Shown here piece after piece: positions 12,489 to 26,850 of a stretch of 64,000 bases of DNA. This DNA comes from Trichopria drosophilae. Taxonomy: Eukaryota > Arthropoda > Insecta > Hymenoptera > Diapriidae. The position numbers and the translations under genes are program-made. Position 1 is the stretch's first letter. The number at the start of each line of letters is the position of its first letter. The stretch lies in contig CM059587.1 of the NCBI GenBank assembly GCA_030407085.1, forward strand, positions 39,845,001 to 39,909,000. Direction: 5' to 3'. The notes under the pieces were generated by a model. It had not been told where the DNA came from. It ran no database searches and saw nothing but the letters and a program-made list of their open reading frames with translations.

Positions 12489-15400
12489 CTGCAGAGAATA
12501 TATATTTTCGACATTGATACTATACTTAAATCGAGATCGTTTGTTTCACGCCATATTTATTTGTTTGTTTTTGTATGCGCTGTGTACGTGACCCCAATGA
12601 CATTATGTATCCCTGCGCATTCGAAGTGAGTGTCGTGTTATAGTATGAATAAATTTGACTGCTTACTTTCGGTTACTTAATTTGTACTAAGAACATAAAG
12701 TAATCACCTAAACTATTTTACTTTTTTTATCAATCTTTACTTCAAGAAAAAGTTGGATTAATTAAATTAGTAAAGATATGAGTTGTGAATATTCCACATT
12801 GTTTGTACCATCAACAGCCTTCTGTTAATTCTGTTTGAATTCCACTAGAACCATGTCAAATAACTGACATAATGCGATAACGAAATGACGCCATCATGAT
12901 CTGTACGTGACTGGAAAATACCGTTTGAGCATAAGAACACAATCCTGGAGTACTTATTTCATCTAGTTGCACTGAGTAAAATTCATTTTGCCAGCTTTGC
13001 TACATTCCTAATGTCGACTTCTCAAAGATTTGCGAAATTAAAGATTGTTCGAGTTTCTTTCAGAGTTTGCGAACCCCAGATCACGGGAAAACGACCTGTG
13101 TGATTTGGCTTCGTAGAATCCGCGTGAAAGCCCGATCGACCATTACTACACATTTTTATGGCTAAAGTACGATACGTCAACCAGCGTAATTTGTTCCCGT
13201 GGGATGTGCGGCATTCGCATCGAATTTTTATCGCACTTTCGTGTGTACGGTAGGATGGACTGCTTCTTGCTGTTGGGATTTACGACATCAATATACCTGG
13301 CTATATAGAATTTGGAAATGTTGAAAGCATTTTCTCTAGTAGTTTGTCAAGATATTTCTAGATTGGCATTTCTGGTCTTAGTATATTAATGTATCATAAA
13401 TTTGATTGAAGTATGTGAAAAAATATCTGGAATAGATATTCATCATTTTGTTCTTCATTTGTCATGAAAATTTCAGACGATTTTGTAGTTGGCTCTCCAT
13501 AAAATATGCGTTTATTTTATAATATTGTCTGGAAAACTATGGATTTTCATGAAAGTCGAATTACACTGCAGAGTGTTTGTCCGATTAGTCCTTGGAACTC
13601 TGGTATTCATAGAGTAGCCGTGTCCAACTAATGTAATATAATTAACTTGACTTCCCGACGACCGCATTTGGTCTGCGGGGACTAGATGGGGAATCTTTCG
13701 GTGGGTTAATTTGGTGCGTCGATAGTTTGCACTGGCTTTTCCCCTAAGCGCACACGCATGTTAATTGCAGAGTCAGGGGAGGAAAGGTGCTAGTATACGA
13801 TGCTAGTATCATGGATCGTCCCTTTGTCATGCTAATGTCCAATGAGGCGCATGCTTACTGACGCTACTCGCGGTCGGTGACAGTTACCTTGCGAATTCAC
13901 CTTGTGTTTAAACACGTACATTTCCTGTGTATTTATTCGTCTAATGAATTTTGCTACATCCCTTCAGGCCATCGTAACCTTTACAGGTTACATTGCTATC
14001 CGAATTCGGATTTTCTGGAAATGCCGCTCATTGATGACGTACGACAATCTGATTTGTATAGCCATACCTAAATACAAGAAATTCCATTCTGCATTGAAAG
14101 TCCAAACACCAAAGCGGCGTTCTTATTCCATTGATTATTTCGTAGAGGTGATTTAGATTATTACAAGAAAAAAGGGAAGAAAGTGCTTTAAGAATATAAC
14201 ATCAGTAAATTCCAACAATAATTTCTTTTATTACTTTAAATTTCATGTATATGGCATATTCACAGGCACTTAAATACAGCAATGAATTAAATGTGTGGAA
14301 TATTTTACACGAAAGTTTGCAAGGCATTCTAGAAATGTTCTGAACATTTTTTAGTGCTACGTGACAAACTCTTCTTGTATGAGATTCCTCTTTAGACGGA
14401 ACAATAAGCGGATGGACATGAATTAATAATTATTATACTCATGATCATTTGAAAAATGGAATCATTGCATTGCTCATTCTTTCATTGTTTTTATACACGA
14501 CATTTTATTAACATATTACGTAATTAAATATTATGTAATAATTTGAAAGTTTGTCTTCTATTTTTAAATATTTGAAAACATCTTATTACGTGAAGATTTT
14601 CTGTTTATTTTCCTTTCAATAAATATCACATTGCGGTTATTACATAAATCGTGCTTCCTCATAACAATTTGATTTAACTAGTTACTAACACATCTTAGTC
14701 GGCGAACACTTTAATTACTTGTTCAAACTCTCTATACTGTTTCCGATTCCCAAATCCAATAAATATATGTTTCATTTGAAGCCTCCATCGATGTTTATAT
14801 GTGCTACACAATCACAAACCGTTTTCTTTGTAAAGTAGATCCTCATTGCAACTTTTGGGCTACATTTTTGCAGGCAGTTAATCACGTGCCCACAAGCGTT
14901 AATATTTGCAAGAGCAAGCAAATTTGCTGTTTTTAATGGTAGTTGCATTTTAATTGATTCTAATTTGTTTATTAAGGTCTAACATTCTTCGGAACACTAC
15001 CATATTACGTGATTTATATTTTCCTCAAATTCGTTACAGAATTATTGATTATTCCAACTCGAGTTAAGTAAGTGACTAAGTTTTAATGGTCGATACTATT
15101 GCAAACTATGATTTCATAATCATCCACGCCATCATAATTTCGTTATATGATGTTGAATAGATAGATGTTTTGTTAATGATCTTATTTCTTCTTAGAAACT
15201 CTCTAATAGCGTTACAGTCGTCATTTAAATGGTTGCATATCTTAGAACTTAAGATTTTCTAACTTAATTTATATCCTTAAAGAGTTGAATATTATACAGA
15301 TCCTAGATAAGTCATATGTGTTATTCAATCCATGAAACAATAGATTGTTACCTAATTAGGGTATGCTTCAAATTCCTCTGACGATTAATCAAGAACCTGT

Positions 15401-18400
15401 TATCACATCTTTCAATAAGTTAATGGTCGAATGTGAAACTTCCGAATAGGTATTTGGAGAGACATTATCAGCATCAAAGTATGTATCGAAAATTCAGTAA
15501 TATTTAAGGTGATCTGTATTTATTAACGATGATCAAATTGAGTTTGTTCAATGTTAAATAACTTCTAGAACTGGCATGATTAATACCAACAAAATCGCCC
15601 GATTCCATCCTACACTGAATTAATCACTTTTGGTAAAGTTACTCCAGCAATTGATTGAACAGTCCTGCCCAGCTGGATTAAGTGCAACTGTACGATGAGC
15701 TTTACACCATTTACACCATGCTGCAGAGAGTAGTTAACGCCTTGATATCTATCAGGTTGGTACAGCTTTTGATAGCCAATCCATCCCAGCCAACGTAAAC
15801 CTGCATGTCGGACAATTCCCGAGATACTGGAAATCCCTTTGTGCCATAACTATGCATACAAAAATACCATCGTATCCTCGGTAAATTACTTCTGAAACTC
15901 ATTACTTTTGGCTATTTCATTGTCCTTATTACTGTCCACACTTTGAAATTAAATTCTTCACTTTATGTAGCAATAATGATAGCTGTTTTTTGCTTTTGTG
16001 ATGTTATTTTTCTTGTTTAAGTTGGGTGAAAATTAATGTAATTACTTTTGAATTGTAACTTTTAATATCACACTTTATAACTTTTAAAATAAAATTATAA
16101 CGTTCCCAGTTAAACCCTTAAAATTGAGATAAGTAACTCCACACGGAAAGAAGGATTTCGATTTTAAAGCTTTCGCGTTGAAAGTATTGAATGTAGGTAT
16201 GCTACATTGATAAGCAGTGCACTACATTCTAGTATGAGTTCACTATTAAAGCAAATATTGTAAAAATGCTAATAAAGGTCACTGAGTATCGCAATACGTC
16301 TAGGCCTCCATGCTGTAATAGAAGCAAGTAAACAAAAATTTAATTTAAAAATAATATAATTATTAAAAGCAACGAATGAAAGTTTCGTTAATTAGATTCA
16401 TGATATACAATACTTTTGTTGTTACTTAATTCATGATTCTTTTATATTTACTTTCAATGCAAGATGCAACAATATTGCAGAATTTGTACCATTATAAGAA
16501 TACTGTCACTTATATAGTGTAATATATTTTGTTATAATAATTCCTCAAGATCTTTTATAGTCATTGATGTGATTAAACTATCATGATAATATATATTCTA
16601 ATTTAATTAAATGAAAGATAATCCAGAAGAAACGAAAATCAAGAGTAACCAGACATTAAAATAGGATACGGCCATCATTTTAATTTATTTTAATATCTAA
16701 CTAGGAACCTCGATAAATTATATAGTCAAAGCTGGTGTTTAAATTGTATAATCAACCAAAAGACTTAGTTCTGCCAGATCCTGCTATTTAGATAGTCAAA
16801 CCAGTGTATATAAAACTATTAGACGAATAACTAATACTTGCAAACATTGCTATTTAAATTTTGTAGACATAGTCTAAATATTCCTTCTAAACAGGTATGC
16901 AAATAAACCAAATAAAATATTAAATACGTCATTGTAAGAAATGTTGGAACCAATCTTTTGTTCCGAATTTTTGATATTTTTAAATATTGAAAGAATAGTC
17001 CGGTTGTCAATTTGATAAGGTACCCGTAAATCAATCCTTTTTTGTGGTAATCTTCTGGAATCAAATAAATTAATATATTTGAACTTGTTATATAATATAT
17101 TTCATAACTTTTTATCTTTTAAGACGCAAATTTGACTTGTGTTTAGTTCCAGGCCAGTCACCCTCAAATAGCATGAGTTTGAGGAATTATGCAATGATAT
17201 GCTGGACAAACGGCAACTTCTTAGGTTTTTGAATTTATCTAACTATGATACATGCTATGAAAAATTTCATAAAGCCAATCACTGTTAAAGCATAACAAAT
17301 TATTACAAATTAGTAAAAGAATCCATCTTACAACGCAGTGGAACGCTGTCATTCCATAAAACCTAAATCCTTCGTTCCGTGCTTATACCTAAGATTTCTT
17401 ACAAAATTTAAACTTTAAGGGTTCGCAAGAAGTTTCATTGGATAACATCGTAAAATCCAAATTAAATATCAAAATTTAAAAGATTCTTCCGGGAAACTGA
17501 AATTCTGCAATGTATTCAGAAATGGTAGAAAAATAAAATAACACCAGAATGTTTCGTCAGGAATACACAAAAATTCTGAACTTCTCTAGACGCTCCTTTG
17601 AAAGATGTATCAACCGCTAGTGGTGATGAATTCTGATCACGTTCGAATACAATATAAGAGAATCTAATTTGAATAATATGTTTTCTTTGTTAAAACAGTT
17701 CAATGCAGTATTTTACTAATTTTATATTACCGAGAACAGTCTGAAGAAAATATTGACCATATTTACTGTATGGAATAAAAATTTTTGGATATACGCGATA
17801 ATAATACAATTGATGACCTCTGTATATTTGTATTATTAAAATGTTCTTGACCTCCTTGTTCTTTGCTACATTTTGTATTCATGGCGCTAATGCGTTGTGT
17901 TAAATATGACTGCGATTTTAATGTATCGTGTGTGTGATGTAACATACTGAGTGTCTACTTTTATACAACACCGGGGTGACCATGATGAGACTGAAGAAGC
18001 GAACTGGTCTAAAAGTCCGCTGAAAATTGACCATTTTTTATATTTGATTAGCTACAGATCAATGTTGACCGACCAAAGTTTGCACGATAGTGTTTTGAAA
18101 GGACTCGGCAATTGTTATAATTTTTAAATTAGGGTCCTACACTATCATCACACTTTGGTTGTTCGACACAAAGTGGTATGAAAAAAAGACTCGTCAAAGG
18201 GTTCTCAGGGAGTGGATTAAAACAAAACTTTCGATTCACCACGGTACTTGATTAACCCGCATATGCGAAGAAGGCAACGCACCTTCACCTCCATCATTTA
18301 TGCACATACGTAAGTTCAAACCAGCGCCTAGAAATCCCGGAAGAAAGATTCGCGTATTCGTCTGTCGCGTCTGTTCGAATTCAAATCACGTCTCCATCTT

Positions 18401-19523
18401 GCCCGAGCATGATTTCCCGCTTGGACGTCTAGAATGAAAGTACGGCGTAAATTGCCTGCTCAAAGACTGCCGAGCTCGAGGAAGATATAGATATCAGCCC
18501 GGGCGAAGTCTTGTATTGCTGGAGGCGGAAAAATATATGCGGTTAGATAAGGCGCGGAGGGTCGCCAACGCCCTTCCTGATGCCCCACCGACGAGAACCC
18601 GTATACAATTTCGCGTAAGCGACACGGATCCTGGAGATTTCATATCGGATTCAACATGACACACGGTACTCTGCGACGAAAACTCCGGAAAATTCGAATC
18701 CCTAGACAAAACAATGAATCAAATGTTCCAGTGCGGCGCAGCGTGAAACAGACCGTATGCGCAAATGCATATAGGTACTTATGTCGATACGCGTATTCAC
18801 GGTGCATTTATTTTCGATATACCGTCCCGATGCGTTATTCGCGAGGATGAATACGTTTCCTTCGCACTCCATTATTTTCCCGTTATTTTACCGTCGGCCA
18901 TCCCGCACTGATGCGCCGCTATCTGTTCTACCGTTAAGAAATTTCGCGGTCCCATCGATTCGAATCTGCGGCCACTCTCCGCGTATTACTCGAATGCAAT
19001 TATGCATTTTTACGTCCGAGCAGAAGCACCGAGCGACTTTCGAGCGCGAAACGTTGTGCGTTCGTGCCACGAATTATCCACTACTAAACGCTAGTGTGAG
19101 ATGGGATAGTTGAAAAAATTGTTAGTTGTTTGTTGTTAATTGATCATAATTTAGTTGTTCCATTAATTTAGAAAGAAATTTAGCAGGTACTTATTGGTTA
19201 AAAAATAAAAAACTAAACAACTACAAGATACGTGTTTGTTACCTAAGGACGTGAAATTTTTATCGTACTAGATTGTACTTGGGTAGTGCAAAAGTATCAC
19301 TCGTGAATAAAAGGGTGATGGGGTCAAAAAGTGTGTGAAGAGAGCGAGGATGATTGCTATAAAAAAAAAGGTGGAAAGAAAAGACCATCGCATTGTTGAG
19401 ATGTTGCGTAGAGTCCTCACCGTACGTCGAAACGAAAGATAATGTTAGACACTGTTTCGATAGAAAGTCAGCAAGTAGTACACACGTACGAGTGGGCAGC
19501 CAAGCATGCACCGAATACATTAC
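12489..19523 (-). other. nAChRalpha6: Intron between exon 7 and the first exon 8 copy
   Basis: The 7,035-bp phase-1 intron is mostly very AT-rich. A GC- and CpG-richer island lies at about 18.3-19.1 kb, next to exon 7, with open frames on both strands but no recognisable protein. A second less AT-rich patch lies at about 13.65-13.9 kb. I found no additional exon 8 copy here. Confidence 0.75.
18300..19110. other. GC-richer intronic island near exon 7
   Basis: This is a CpG-rich block in the intron just after exon 7 in transcript order. Open frames on both strands (up to 110 codons) overlap each other and resemble nothing known to me. It is probably non-coding, and an intronic regulatory role is only a guess. 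Confidence 0.25.
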
Positions 19524-19718
19524 CTAACGTGAGCTTCTCTCCGGAGTCTGGAGGTAGCGTGAAACCCAGCAGGGCCATGCTTGATATCAAGACGCAGGGC
19601 ACGATCAGGTTAAAGAAATAGTAGAGCGTCCGTCGGCGGATCTGGATCGTGAAGGTCACATCCACGTATGGTTCCGGACAGCACTGATAGACGATCCTGT
19701 TCTTCGTTCCTGGCATAC
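19524..19718 (-). CDS. nAChRalpha6: nAChR alpha6-type exon 7 (loop C, M1, start of M2)
   Basis: The 195-bp exon begins with GT, which completes the split glycine, and reads (G)[17 protein letters not shown] onward. The YxCC pair is the loop C signature that defines alpha subunits and contacts acetylcholine. The pre-M1 segment [12 protein letters not shown] is followed by the whole M1 helix ([17 protein letters not shown]), then [13 protein letters not shown], which is the M1-M2 intracellular turn and the first residues of M2. The acceptor is GCGTTGTAG and the donor TTAG|GTAATG. The exon ends in phase 1, so either exon 8 copy can follow in frame. Its length is the standard 195 bp of this exon in alpha7-like genes. 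An upstream in-frame ATG (near 19740) lies in the intron and is not a start. Confidence 0.96.
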
Positions 19719-20827
19719 CTACAACGCGCAGAAGCAGCATATGTCAATTAGTAAAAGATTTCGTATCGGTCACTTCACAACACAGATTTGTAGTATCCAT
19801 TTGCAACAATCAAACACTCGACGCGATCAAGTAATGTAAAATAATAGCTCCCAAAACGCGACATCTATCGACATCCATCGATTCCGTGAAAATTATGACC
19901 GGAATCGTTCCGGTTGGTGGGTGCCTCGTGAACCTCAAGTAGTCCAAGAATTATTTTCGTTCGGAACAATGAAAAGGAGTTGAATAACTGGTTGCGATAG
20001 TATATTCCATCCGTTTTTCATGGAGACAAGAATGCGCTCGTAAAGACCCCGCGCCCCTTGCCACCGTGGCAGTTCCAGAACGAAAGGAGGATTTTGAGGG
20101 AACTTCGTCCAAGAACGGCTTCTTTCGCTTCACTATAAAAAAATCCATAAACGGAAAATCGCTCGGAATTCTTGATACGGAACTCGATTTAACGATGCAT
20201 CGAATTATATGACCTTTTCTCGTAGAATATACATAGTTGAGATACGAATAAGGAGTGATCGTAAAACAACTGATCATAGAGTTGGACTATAACGTATAAA
20301 TAAAGAAGTGTGTATTTATTCAAAGATAAGTGAACAACTAGTTATTTGCAAAGTTAAACAGAATAAACATTCTAAACGCGAATGAAAGCTGGGACATTAG
20401 CGGACTTCTAAATCTGAAGCCTATGAAACTGATGGTTATGTTGCACTTCGTTCCCAGGATTCAGACATAAAAGAAATCTGTTTGTGACTTCAGGGCAAAA
20501 TATAAGATTTAAAAGCGCTTTCTTGTCTCCTCCAGAAATACAGATTCTTAGATCATTTTAGTTAGACCTCCCGTTTTCTTAAAAAACAAAACAATAAAAT
20601 ATGTTTAAATCAAAGAAAATAAACTCTGAAAGAAAACAAAAGTCCAATGAAGCTGGTTGTTTCCGGCTTGATTTTCGAAGTGACATCCTAAATCTATAGT
20701 ACAAATGAACGTCGATAAACTAATATATGATTTCCAAACATTTATGGTAGACACTGACACATATTGATTTTTTGAGTCCGAGCCGATAGGCGAACTATCG
20801 GTCGGCAAACATGAGTTTCAAACTCAC
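19719..20827 (-). other. nAChRalpha6: Intron between exons 6 and 7
   Basis: This 1,109-bp phase-1 intron is the only short intron in the window. I see no exon-like or repeat structure in it. A 108-codon open frame at 19951-20277 on the minus strand has no receptor similarity. Confidence 0.8.
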
Positions 20828-20903
20828 CGATGAGGTACCATTCGCCGTTCATGATGAAATCGGACAAGTCGCCACCATCCTTTGAGTTGAGAACCAGATC
20901 GAG
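20828..20903 (-). CDS. nAChRalpha6: nAChR alpha6-type exon 6 (ligand-binding domain, inner beta sheet)
   Basis: The 76-bp exon is too short to stand out as an open frame, but its peptide is unmistakable: LDLVLNSKDGGDLSDFIMNG followed by EWYLI and the first base of a glycine codon. It covers the segment between loop B and loop C. The acceptor is CTTGGTAG. The donor ATCG|GTGAGT is the strongest consensus donor of the gene. It enters in phase 0 from exon 5 and leaves in phase 1 into exon 7. The intron to exon 7 is only 1,109 bp, by far the shortest in the window. Confidence 0.95.
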
Positions 20904-23900
20904 CTACCAAGGTCAAAGTTTGATTAAGACAAGCGTATTCTACTGCATTCAAGTTATTTGGAGCCACATGCGCATGCCGTACAAACTACCTACTACTACG
21001 TTACAAGGCTATCGGATGTGTACCACGTATATGTTCGCGTAAGTGCTCCGATTGAGTTATGATTGAAGTGGGAAGGGTTGCATGCGAAGTACTTTGTACT
21101 CGAAGTACTCGAGGTGGACGATACGACACACAATTTTGCAGCATTCCTCGCTCTCAAGGCGATCGATATTCTGAAATGTGTGCGCGAAGAAATTTTTCGG
21201 CAAAATATTATTGTACTGTCGAAATATTTTTTAAGAGCATTTTATCAATAATATAAAGTTGTATAAGATAAATTATATAAAATTATTATACTATTCTTAT
21301 CTTATTATGTTTGCATTACCAATTGGTAATGGTGATTCTTACGTTTGATACTGAAGACAATAAGTACTTAAGAGTTTGAAGTAAATTGTGGATATGACCC
21401 ATTTTACCAAATGGCCTAGTGACAATGGGGATCGCGTTGATCGCTGGAGAGGAAGCAAAATACTATACACTACTACTACTCTATGTTACGACAGGTTTCT
21501 ACAATGAAGCGTGCAGCGTGCTAATTTACGATATTGTCAATCGATTCAGCACAATCTTATCTCTTACACTCATTTCGTTTGGAAGAATACCTCTGATAAA
21601 TAAATGTTTCTTTAAATTTCTTATGATATTATTTTACTTTGAAAGTGCAATGAAGTAGACGAAGTTTCAACTTTGATACCTTTTTTGATAAGCATGTCTG
21701 ACATAAAACTTTGAATAAAATTCCGAGAATGGTTAATATTACTTAACTTTGATTTTATTCTCAGTGTTTTATTGTTACCTGGATAGTTCCAAATGTCGAT
21801 ATGTAGGTCGACGATACATATTTGTAACTTTAAAAATTTGGAGCTTACATGTCGAACAAATTATTTTTAAAACAACTTCCATTTCTTGAATTTATAAATC
21901 TTTTACGTCATTCTGTATCTTGGTATTTTTAGTTTTAATATTATAAGTTTTATATCAGTAGTCTTCCCTCTTCTATGCCTTAATGTGCATTATTTCCGTT
22001 CTAGATCTTAATAATAGCTGATCTTTTACATTAAATAAGATGTAAAATAGGATTCGTAATCAGTAACCCTGGAAAACAAGTTTTAAATAAATGTACTCTA
22101 ACACTGCTAAACTTATGACTGTCTTACGAAAGAATAAATTAATTACAATAAATTAAATTTAATTGTTTAAAGACGTGTAAAGTACATGGAACCATCAGCG
22201 GCAGTTCAATTCCCGATAAAAATGTAATATATGTTTCTGAAAAATATCAGTAAAACGAGAGGAATACTGTTTTACAGAGAAACCCTTTTTGCACGTATTT
22301 CGTTTTTTAGGGTTTCGTGAAACGTAGTTAACATAGATTTTTCAAAATATATAATTGCCGAAATACCATATTTTGAACATTTTTCAAAAGAAGTATCGTC
22401 CGTACACTAAAAAAAAAGACATTATAAAAAATTTGTTATTAAATCTGTGAAAATCTATGAAATGAAAAAAAAAAAAGAAATAATGTTTGTCTCTTATTTT
22501 TTTTCATGTTTACAATTTTCAGTGTAAAATGCTATTTAGGACCACCCTAGTATCCATGAATAACTAAAAAAAAACTTTTTTCTCCTTGTGCAAATAAAAA
22601 AAATGGCATATCATTTGCTGTTCTGATCAGATTACCGATGTGTGGAGAAAGTAATCTCATAAAAACAAATAAAATGATCAATAAAGAGAAATAAAATATA
22701 ATGGAGTAATACAGCGTCAATTTTATACCGAGAAGCACAAAATAAAGAATGAAAATCAGTAAAGAGAATTTTTATATACCTTTACAAACTCCGTTAGGAA
22801 TATGTTTTTAGAAGTTACTCATATTGTATTGTACCAATCCTTTTACTTTTCCAGTGAGAATTATATAACTGTGATATTAAATATTATACAAATATCTTAT
22901 TCTAATAAAATAGATCGTTAATTGTATTCTTACAAGGAATTACCGAAACTCAATTATATTATTCAGATAATTGTCAAGAGATCACGCTACCATTAAGTCA
23001 ACAATTCATAAAGCGCAAAAAACTGGTAAAAATTGTCGATAGCACTTCACCGCACTTATTGGATCGAGTAGGAACACTCTCTTACTGTAATTAATTGAAT
23101 GTTTCACTTGGAAACGACAACCATAAAATCGATTACGACAAAAAGGAAAGGCAGCGAATATGAAAACATGCGTAGCCAATCGACATGAAGGGTACTCGAC
23201 AACATCAAAGAAATATGAACATGGCTGAATCGATCATTGACATTGTCGCAATCGCATTCGCATCACTTAAAATAAAAGCAGTCCTACAAGAATATCGGCA
23301 TGCGAGGCATCAAACCAAACAGTAGGCATTTAACGTTATCTCGTTATCACATTAGACCTTTGTCGTTTTTTCTTAACCGTTAGTGATGAAATTCTGAATG
23401 TGATTTTTGTCATAGAACACGCGAATTAATTCATCGGAGTAGCGAAAAATGAAAAGAAAAAAAATACAAGGAAATCTATATTTCGACAGCATTCCCGACA
23501 GCTCGTACCGCAAATGGAAAGAGAGCCGAGAGATGAGAATTCACGCAGTGTGGCAGCTGCAAGAACTCGTAATCGAACGAATGTTACCATAACGTTTTTT
23601 TAACGTCGAACTATGCCATCATCGGATATTGGTCGTAATATAAGCTCGTTTTGACACTAGCCATTACATCTTTTGCACTTTGGTATGTGCTTTCGCTGGA
23701 CGACTATTCCACTGTGCAATAACACATGGCTAAAGCAATTATATTCAGTTAGGTGGAACATCGCACTGGATAGAAATGCTGAACATGATCAAGGATTTAA
23801 ATTAATTATAGTTAAGTATATAAAAAATAGTTAATATTACCAACTTTGTCTTCACTTTTTAGACCTTTTAATAAGTAGTTTATGATTGTTTTACACCTTA

Positions 23901-24010
23901 CTTTAATTCGATTTGATTTACGATAACTAACAAGAAATAATATTTGGAAGGTTAAGAAACTTTGCATCAAAGTCGGATAATTAAACATTGATTTTGAAAA
24001 TGTTGGAACA

Positions 24011-24145
24011 GATGAACTAAACCGCGTAGCAGCGTGCCGAGCACTTTGTATCTCCCACTACATAGCCGATTTCCCCTTCCCCTTAACCCTCGCAGGCAGT
24101 GGGGGAGTAAGGGACTTGGAGCGCCATCGGGTGGTTTAGTTCATC
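24011..24145. mobile_element. Fold-back (MITE-like) element with GATGAACTAAACC ends
   Basis: The left end GATGAACTAAACCGC (24011-24025) is the inverted repeat of GTGGTTTAGTTCATC (24131-24145), 14 of 15 bases. The interior is GC-richer than the surroundings and non-coding. It lies in the intron between exons 5 and 6. Confidence 0.5.
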
Positions 24146-26732
24146 CCATCACAGCTTAGGTATCACCTGTCCTATGATATAGAATGTACCACATTATTAT
24201 AAAATTTAAAGTAATTTATTGCAATATGTGAAAAACGTTACTACATCAGAAATTGAAGTCTTTAGTGCAATTTCTTAGATGCATAGTCTCTAGCTGAAGT
24301 CTTAACTTTGAGCAATTAAAAGAATCAAAAACATTGTCATTTATTTATCCAGTATGCAATGGACCTAACCAATCCTCACAAATTTTGAAATCATGTAACG
24401 TAAATCTACACATCATAAATCTTAGACTGTGGATCAAAGCCAGAATAAATTGAGTAACTGATCCATGTCGAAACTTGTGTCATTACTTCGATAAAGAGAG
24501 AAATCATATGTAAAAGATTCACTTTTCACGATCCTGCTGGTGTAGCTCATCTCTCGCGTTCTCTACCATTACGCGCGAACGATCCAGGGGAAATGCAGGT
24601 CTACATCTGCGACAGCGATTCGTGCGGAATGTCCCGATCCCTCTTCCTTTCACGTTTTGTGCGACACGTCGAACAAGGAAACGTGGGTGATGCATGTACG
24701 GAAGAGGGTCGTTCTTCTGTGTATAGATATCGCGCAAGTACACCAGGATATATAAAACATCGATGGAAAAAACAGATGAAAAGGGCCGATCATATCGGAG
24801 AGGTTTCAAAGCGAATTTCCGTCCGTACGACCTCGACGACGCCAGAGCACTTTAGACATCATGATTTTTCATAAGCAGGACATTTTTAAATTTATCATCG
24901 ATTCGCGAGAAATATAGAAATCATGGATGGACGTCGAATGATCTATGGACGGCTCTTCGCCAAGGTCTAACGGTTCGATCGAGCTTACATCGCTTAATAT
25001 TAATACATATTCATATATATAATTGACACAGACATATATAACGTAAAGTAAATATTATTTCGGAAAGTGGTCTTACATGTATGCCCAGGCTCAGACGCAC
25101 TGCTTAGTGTTCGTGTTATTTATTCGGAGTAACGGTGCGTTGAGGGGCACGCAAGTAAGAGCGCATCCGAATATACTATCTATACGATTTACTTGCCCCG
25201 TAAACACTCATCTTGCCTAAATGGGGGATTGGAATACGTCGTAAGGTGGACAGAAGTAATTGAAATATAAGACCTATGGATATCGCCGCTGCGTCGTTTC
25301 TCGCCATAACTGATATATCAAGTATAACTTTTCATGAAGCGTCCTGAACTGGTTTATATACTCGTGTAGTGAAACGCTATTTTCTTAATTAGTGTCACTC
25401 AATGTTTTGCAAGACGAAGGTAAAAGAAATACGCACGATTCGTCATTTGCAATTCTATCGCCCACTGCAGTAAAGAAAGATTTTCCTACATTAACGCGAA
25501 CGTGGTATGCTATTTTCCAGTAAAATAAAGGCCGCCGGGAAAGAGCCGAAGTGCATAAACACGATGACGGATGTCGGAGATGAGAAAATGGAATAAGGAA
25601 GAGAGGAAAATAGACGCCGAATAAAAAGTACGACGCGGAAGAAAAGCTCGGAAGTATTATAAGGTTGCAGTGCACCGGTCTTCGTACCACGCAACAGGTG
25701 AAGCAGGTACTTCGACCTCTTAGTGGTTTCACCTAGCTCGTTGGAACGCCCGTTGGGTTAGAGTGATGTCACATAGGAAGGAGTCACTGTTTTTCCAATA
25801 GTATTGGGCAATGCATGCAGGCAATGCAACAATACATATTTACCACCTCTGAGGAAAGGGGATATGAAAAACAATTGGAAGGGAATGGGAAACACATTTT
25901 AATAGGGGGAAGTATAACACAAAGAACGAGGGGAGCACCCGAAAGTGCAAAAAGGCATCACGTTTGTTTCCCGTTTCTTTTCTCGGTTGCCTTTTTACAC
26001 CTTCACTTGAATGACTCTTTCTTTCGAGTTGATGCTCGCTATGTTGTAGCTCTCTTTCTTCCAGCAGGACGAGAATTGGGCTACCCGATTTCTGTTCTAT
26101 TACAACTCGTCGAATCGTACGCATTTGATTTAGTGAAACAGTTGACTTTCTAAGATTATTCGATTATAAACGAGAACGACGTTTGACATACGGAATATCA
26201 TACTAATTAAGCATTGTATTTCTATTGGAAAAGGAGCGGCAGATGATAAGTGAAAATTTCTATTTAGATCTACGTAGCTTTCCGAGTGTATGCGAGGCAA
26301 GTACGAGCTTAGCCTAACTAAGCTTAGCTCTACGAGTACTCATTCTCTTTAATCTCGAATTTCGCTCATGAGTTATTAGTTAGCTGACCAGGGCTATGTC
26401 GGTTCTTTTAAATGAAGCTCGCTGATTTTTCACAAATTGTGGTATTCAACACCATTCGCGACACTAATTGATCTATGAACAGATTAGCCAGAAAATGCGA
26501 TTGACACCCAAATATCCTATTTGTAGGAAAATATTAAAATATGTTCAAACAAAGTTTGATTAGATCATAATTGAATACCAAAAAGCTAATCAATTAATTA
26601 ATCAAAATTAGTAAACGTATTCGCGAAACTCGTAATTTAATTTGAAAAGTGCCGACGAAAAATGGGCTCGACAAACCATCCGTGTCGCACGGTCCTTTCG
26701 GATTAAGGTACCGCGATCAATAACGTTCTCCG

Positions 26733-26850
26733 TCAGGAGACCATAACTTTGCAAGCTATACAATACCGCGACATAGCGATGTAGAAAGCTCGTTCATTCG
26801 CAGACTTTCCTGGCCGCACCGGTCTCAAGGGAGCATAACTTTTGTAAGCT
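26733..26850 (+). repeat. Short direct repeat pair
   Basis: TCAGGAGACCATAACTTTGC (from 26733) and TCAAGGGAGCATAACTTTTG (from 26825), each followed by AAGCT-like sequence, are similar copies about 92 bp apart. Their origin is unknown. Confidence 0.3.

Noticed and set aside
12077..12514. 145-codon minus-strand open frame overlapping exon 8 copy 1
   Set aside because: It reads the exon in a wrong frame. The receptor frame is fixed by the M2 sequence and by phase with exon 7.
18781..19113. 110-codon plus-strand open frame
   Set aside because: It overlaps open frames on the other strand in a GC-rich block and has no recognisable domain.
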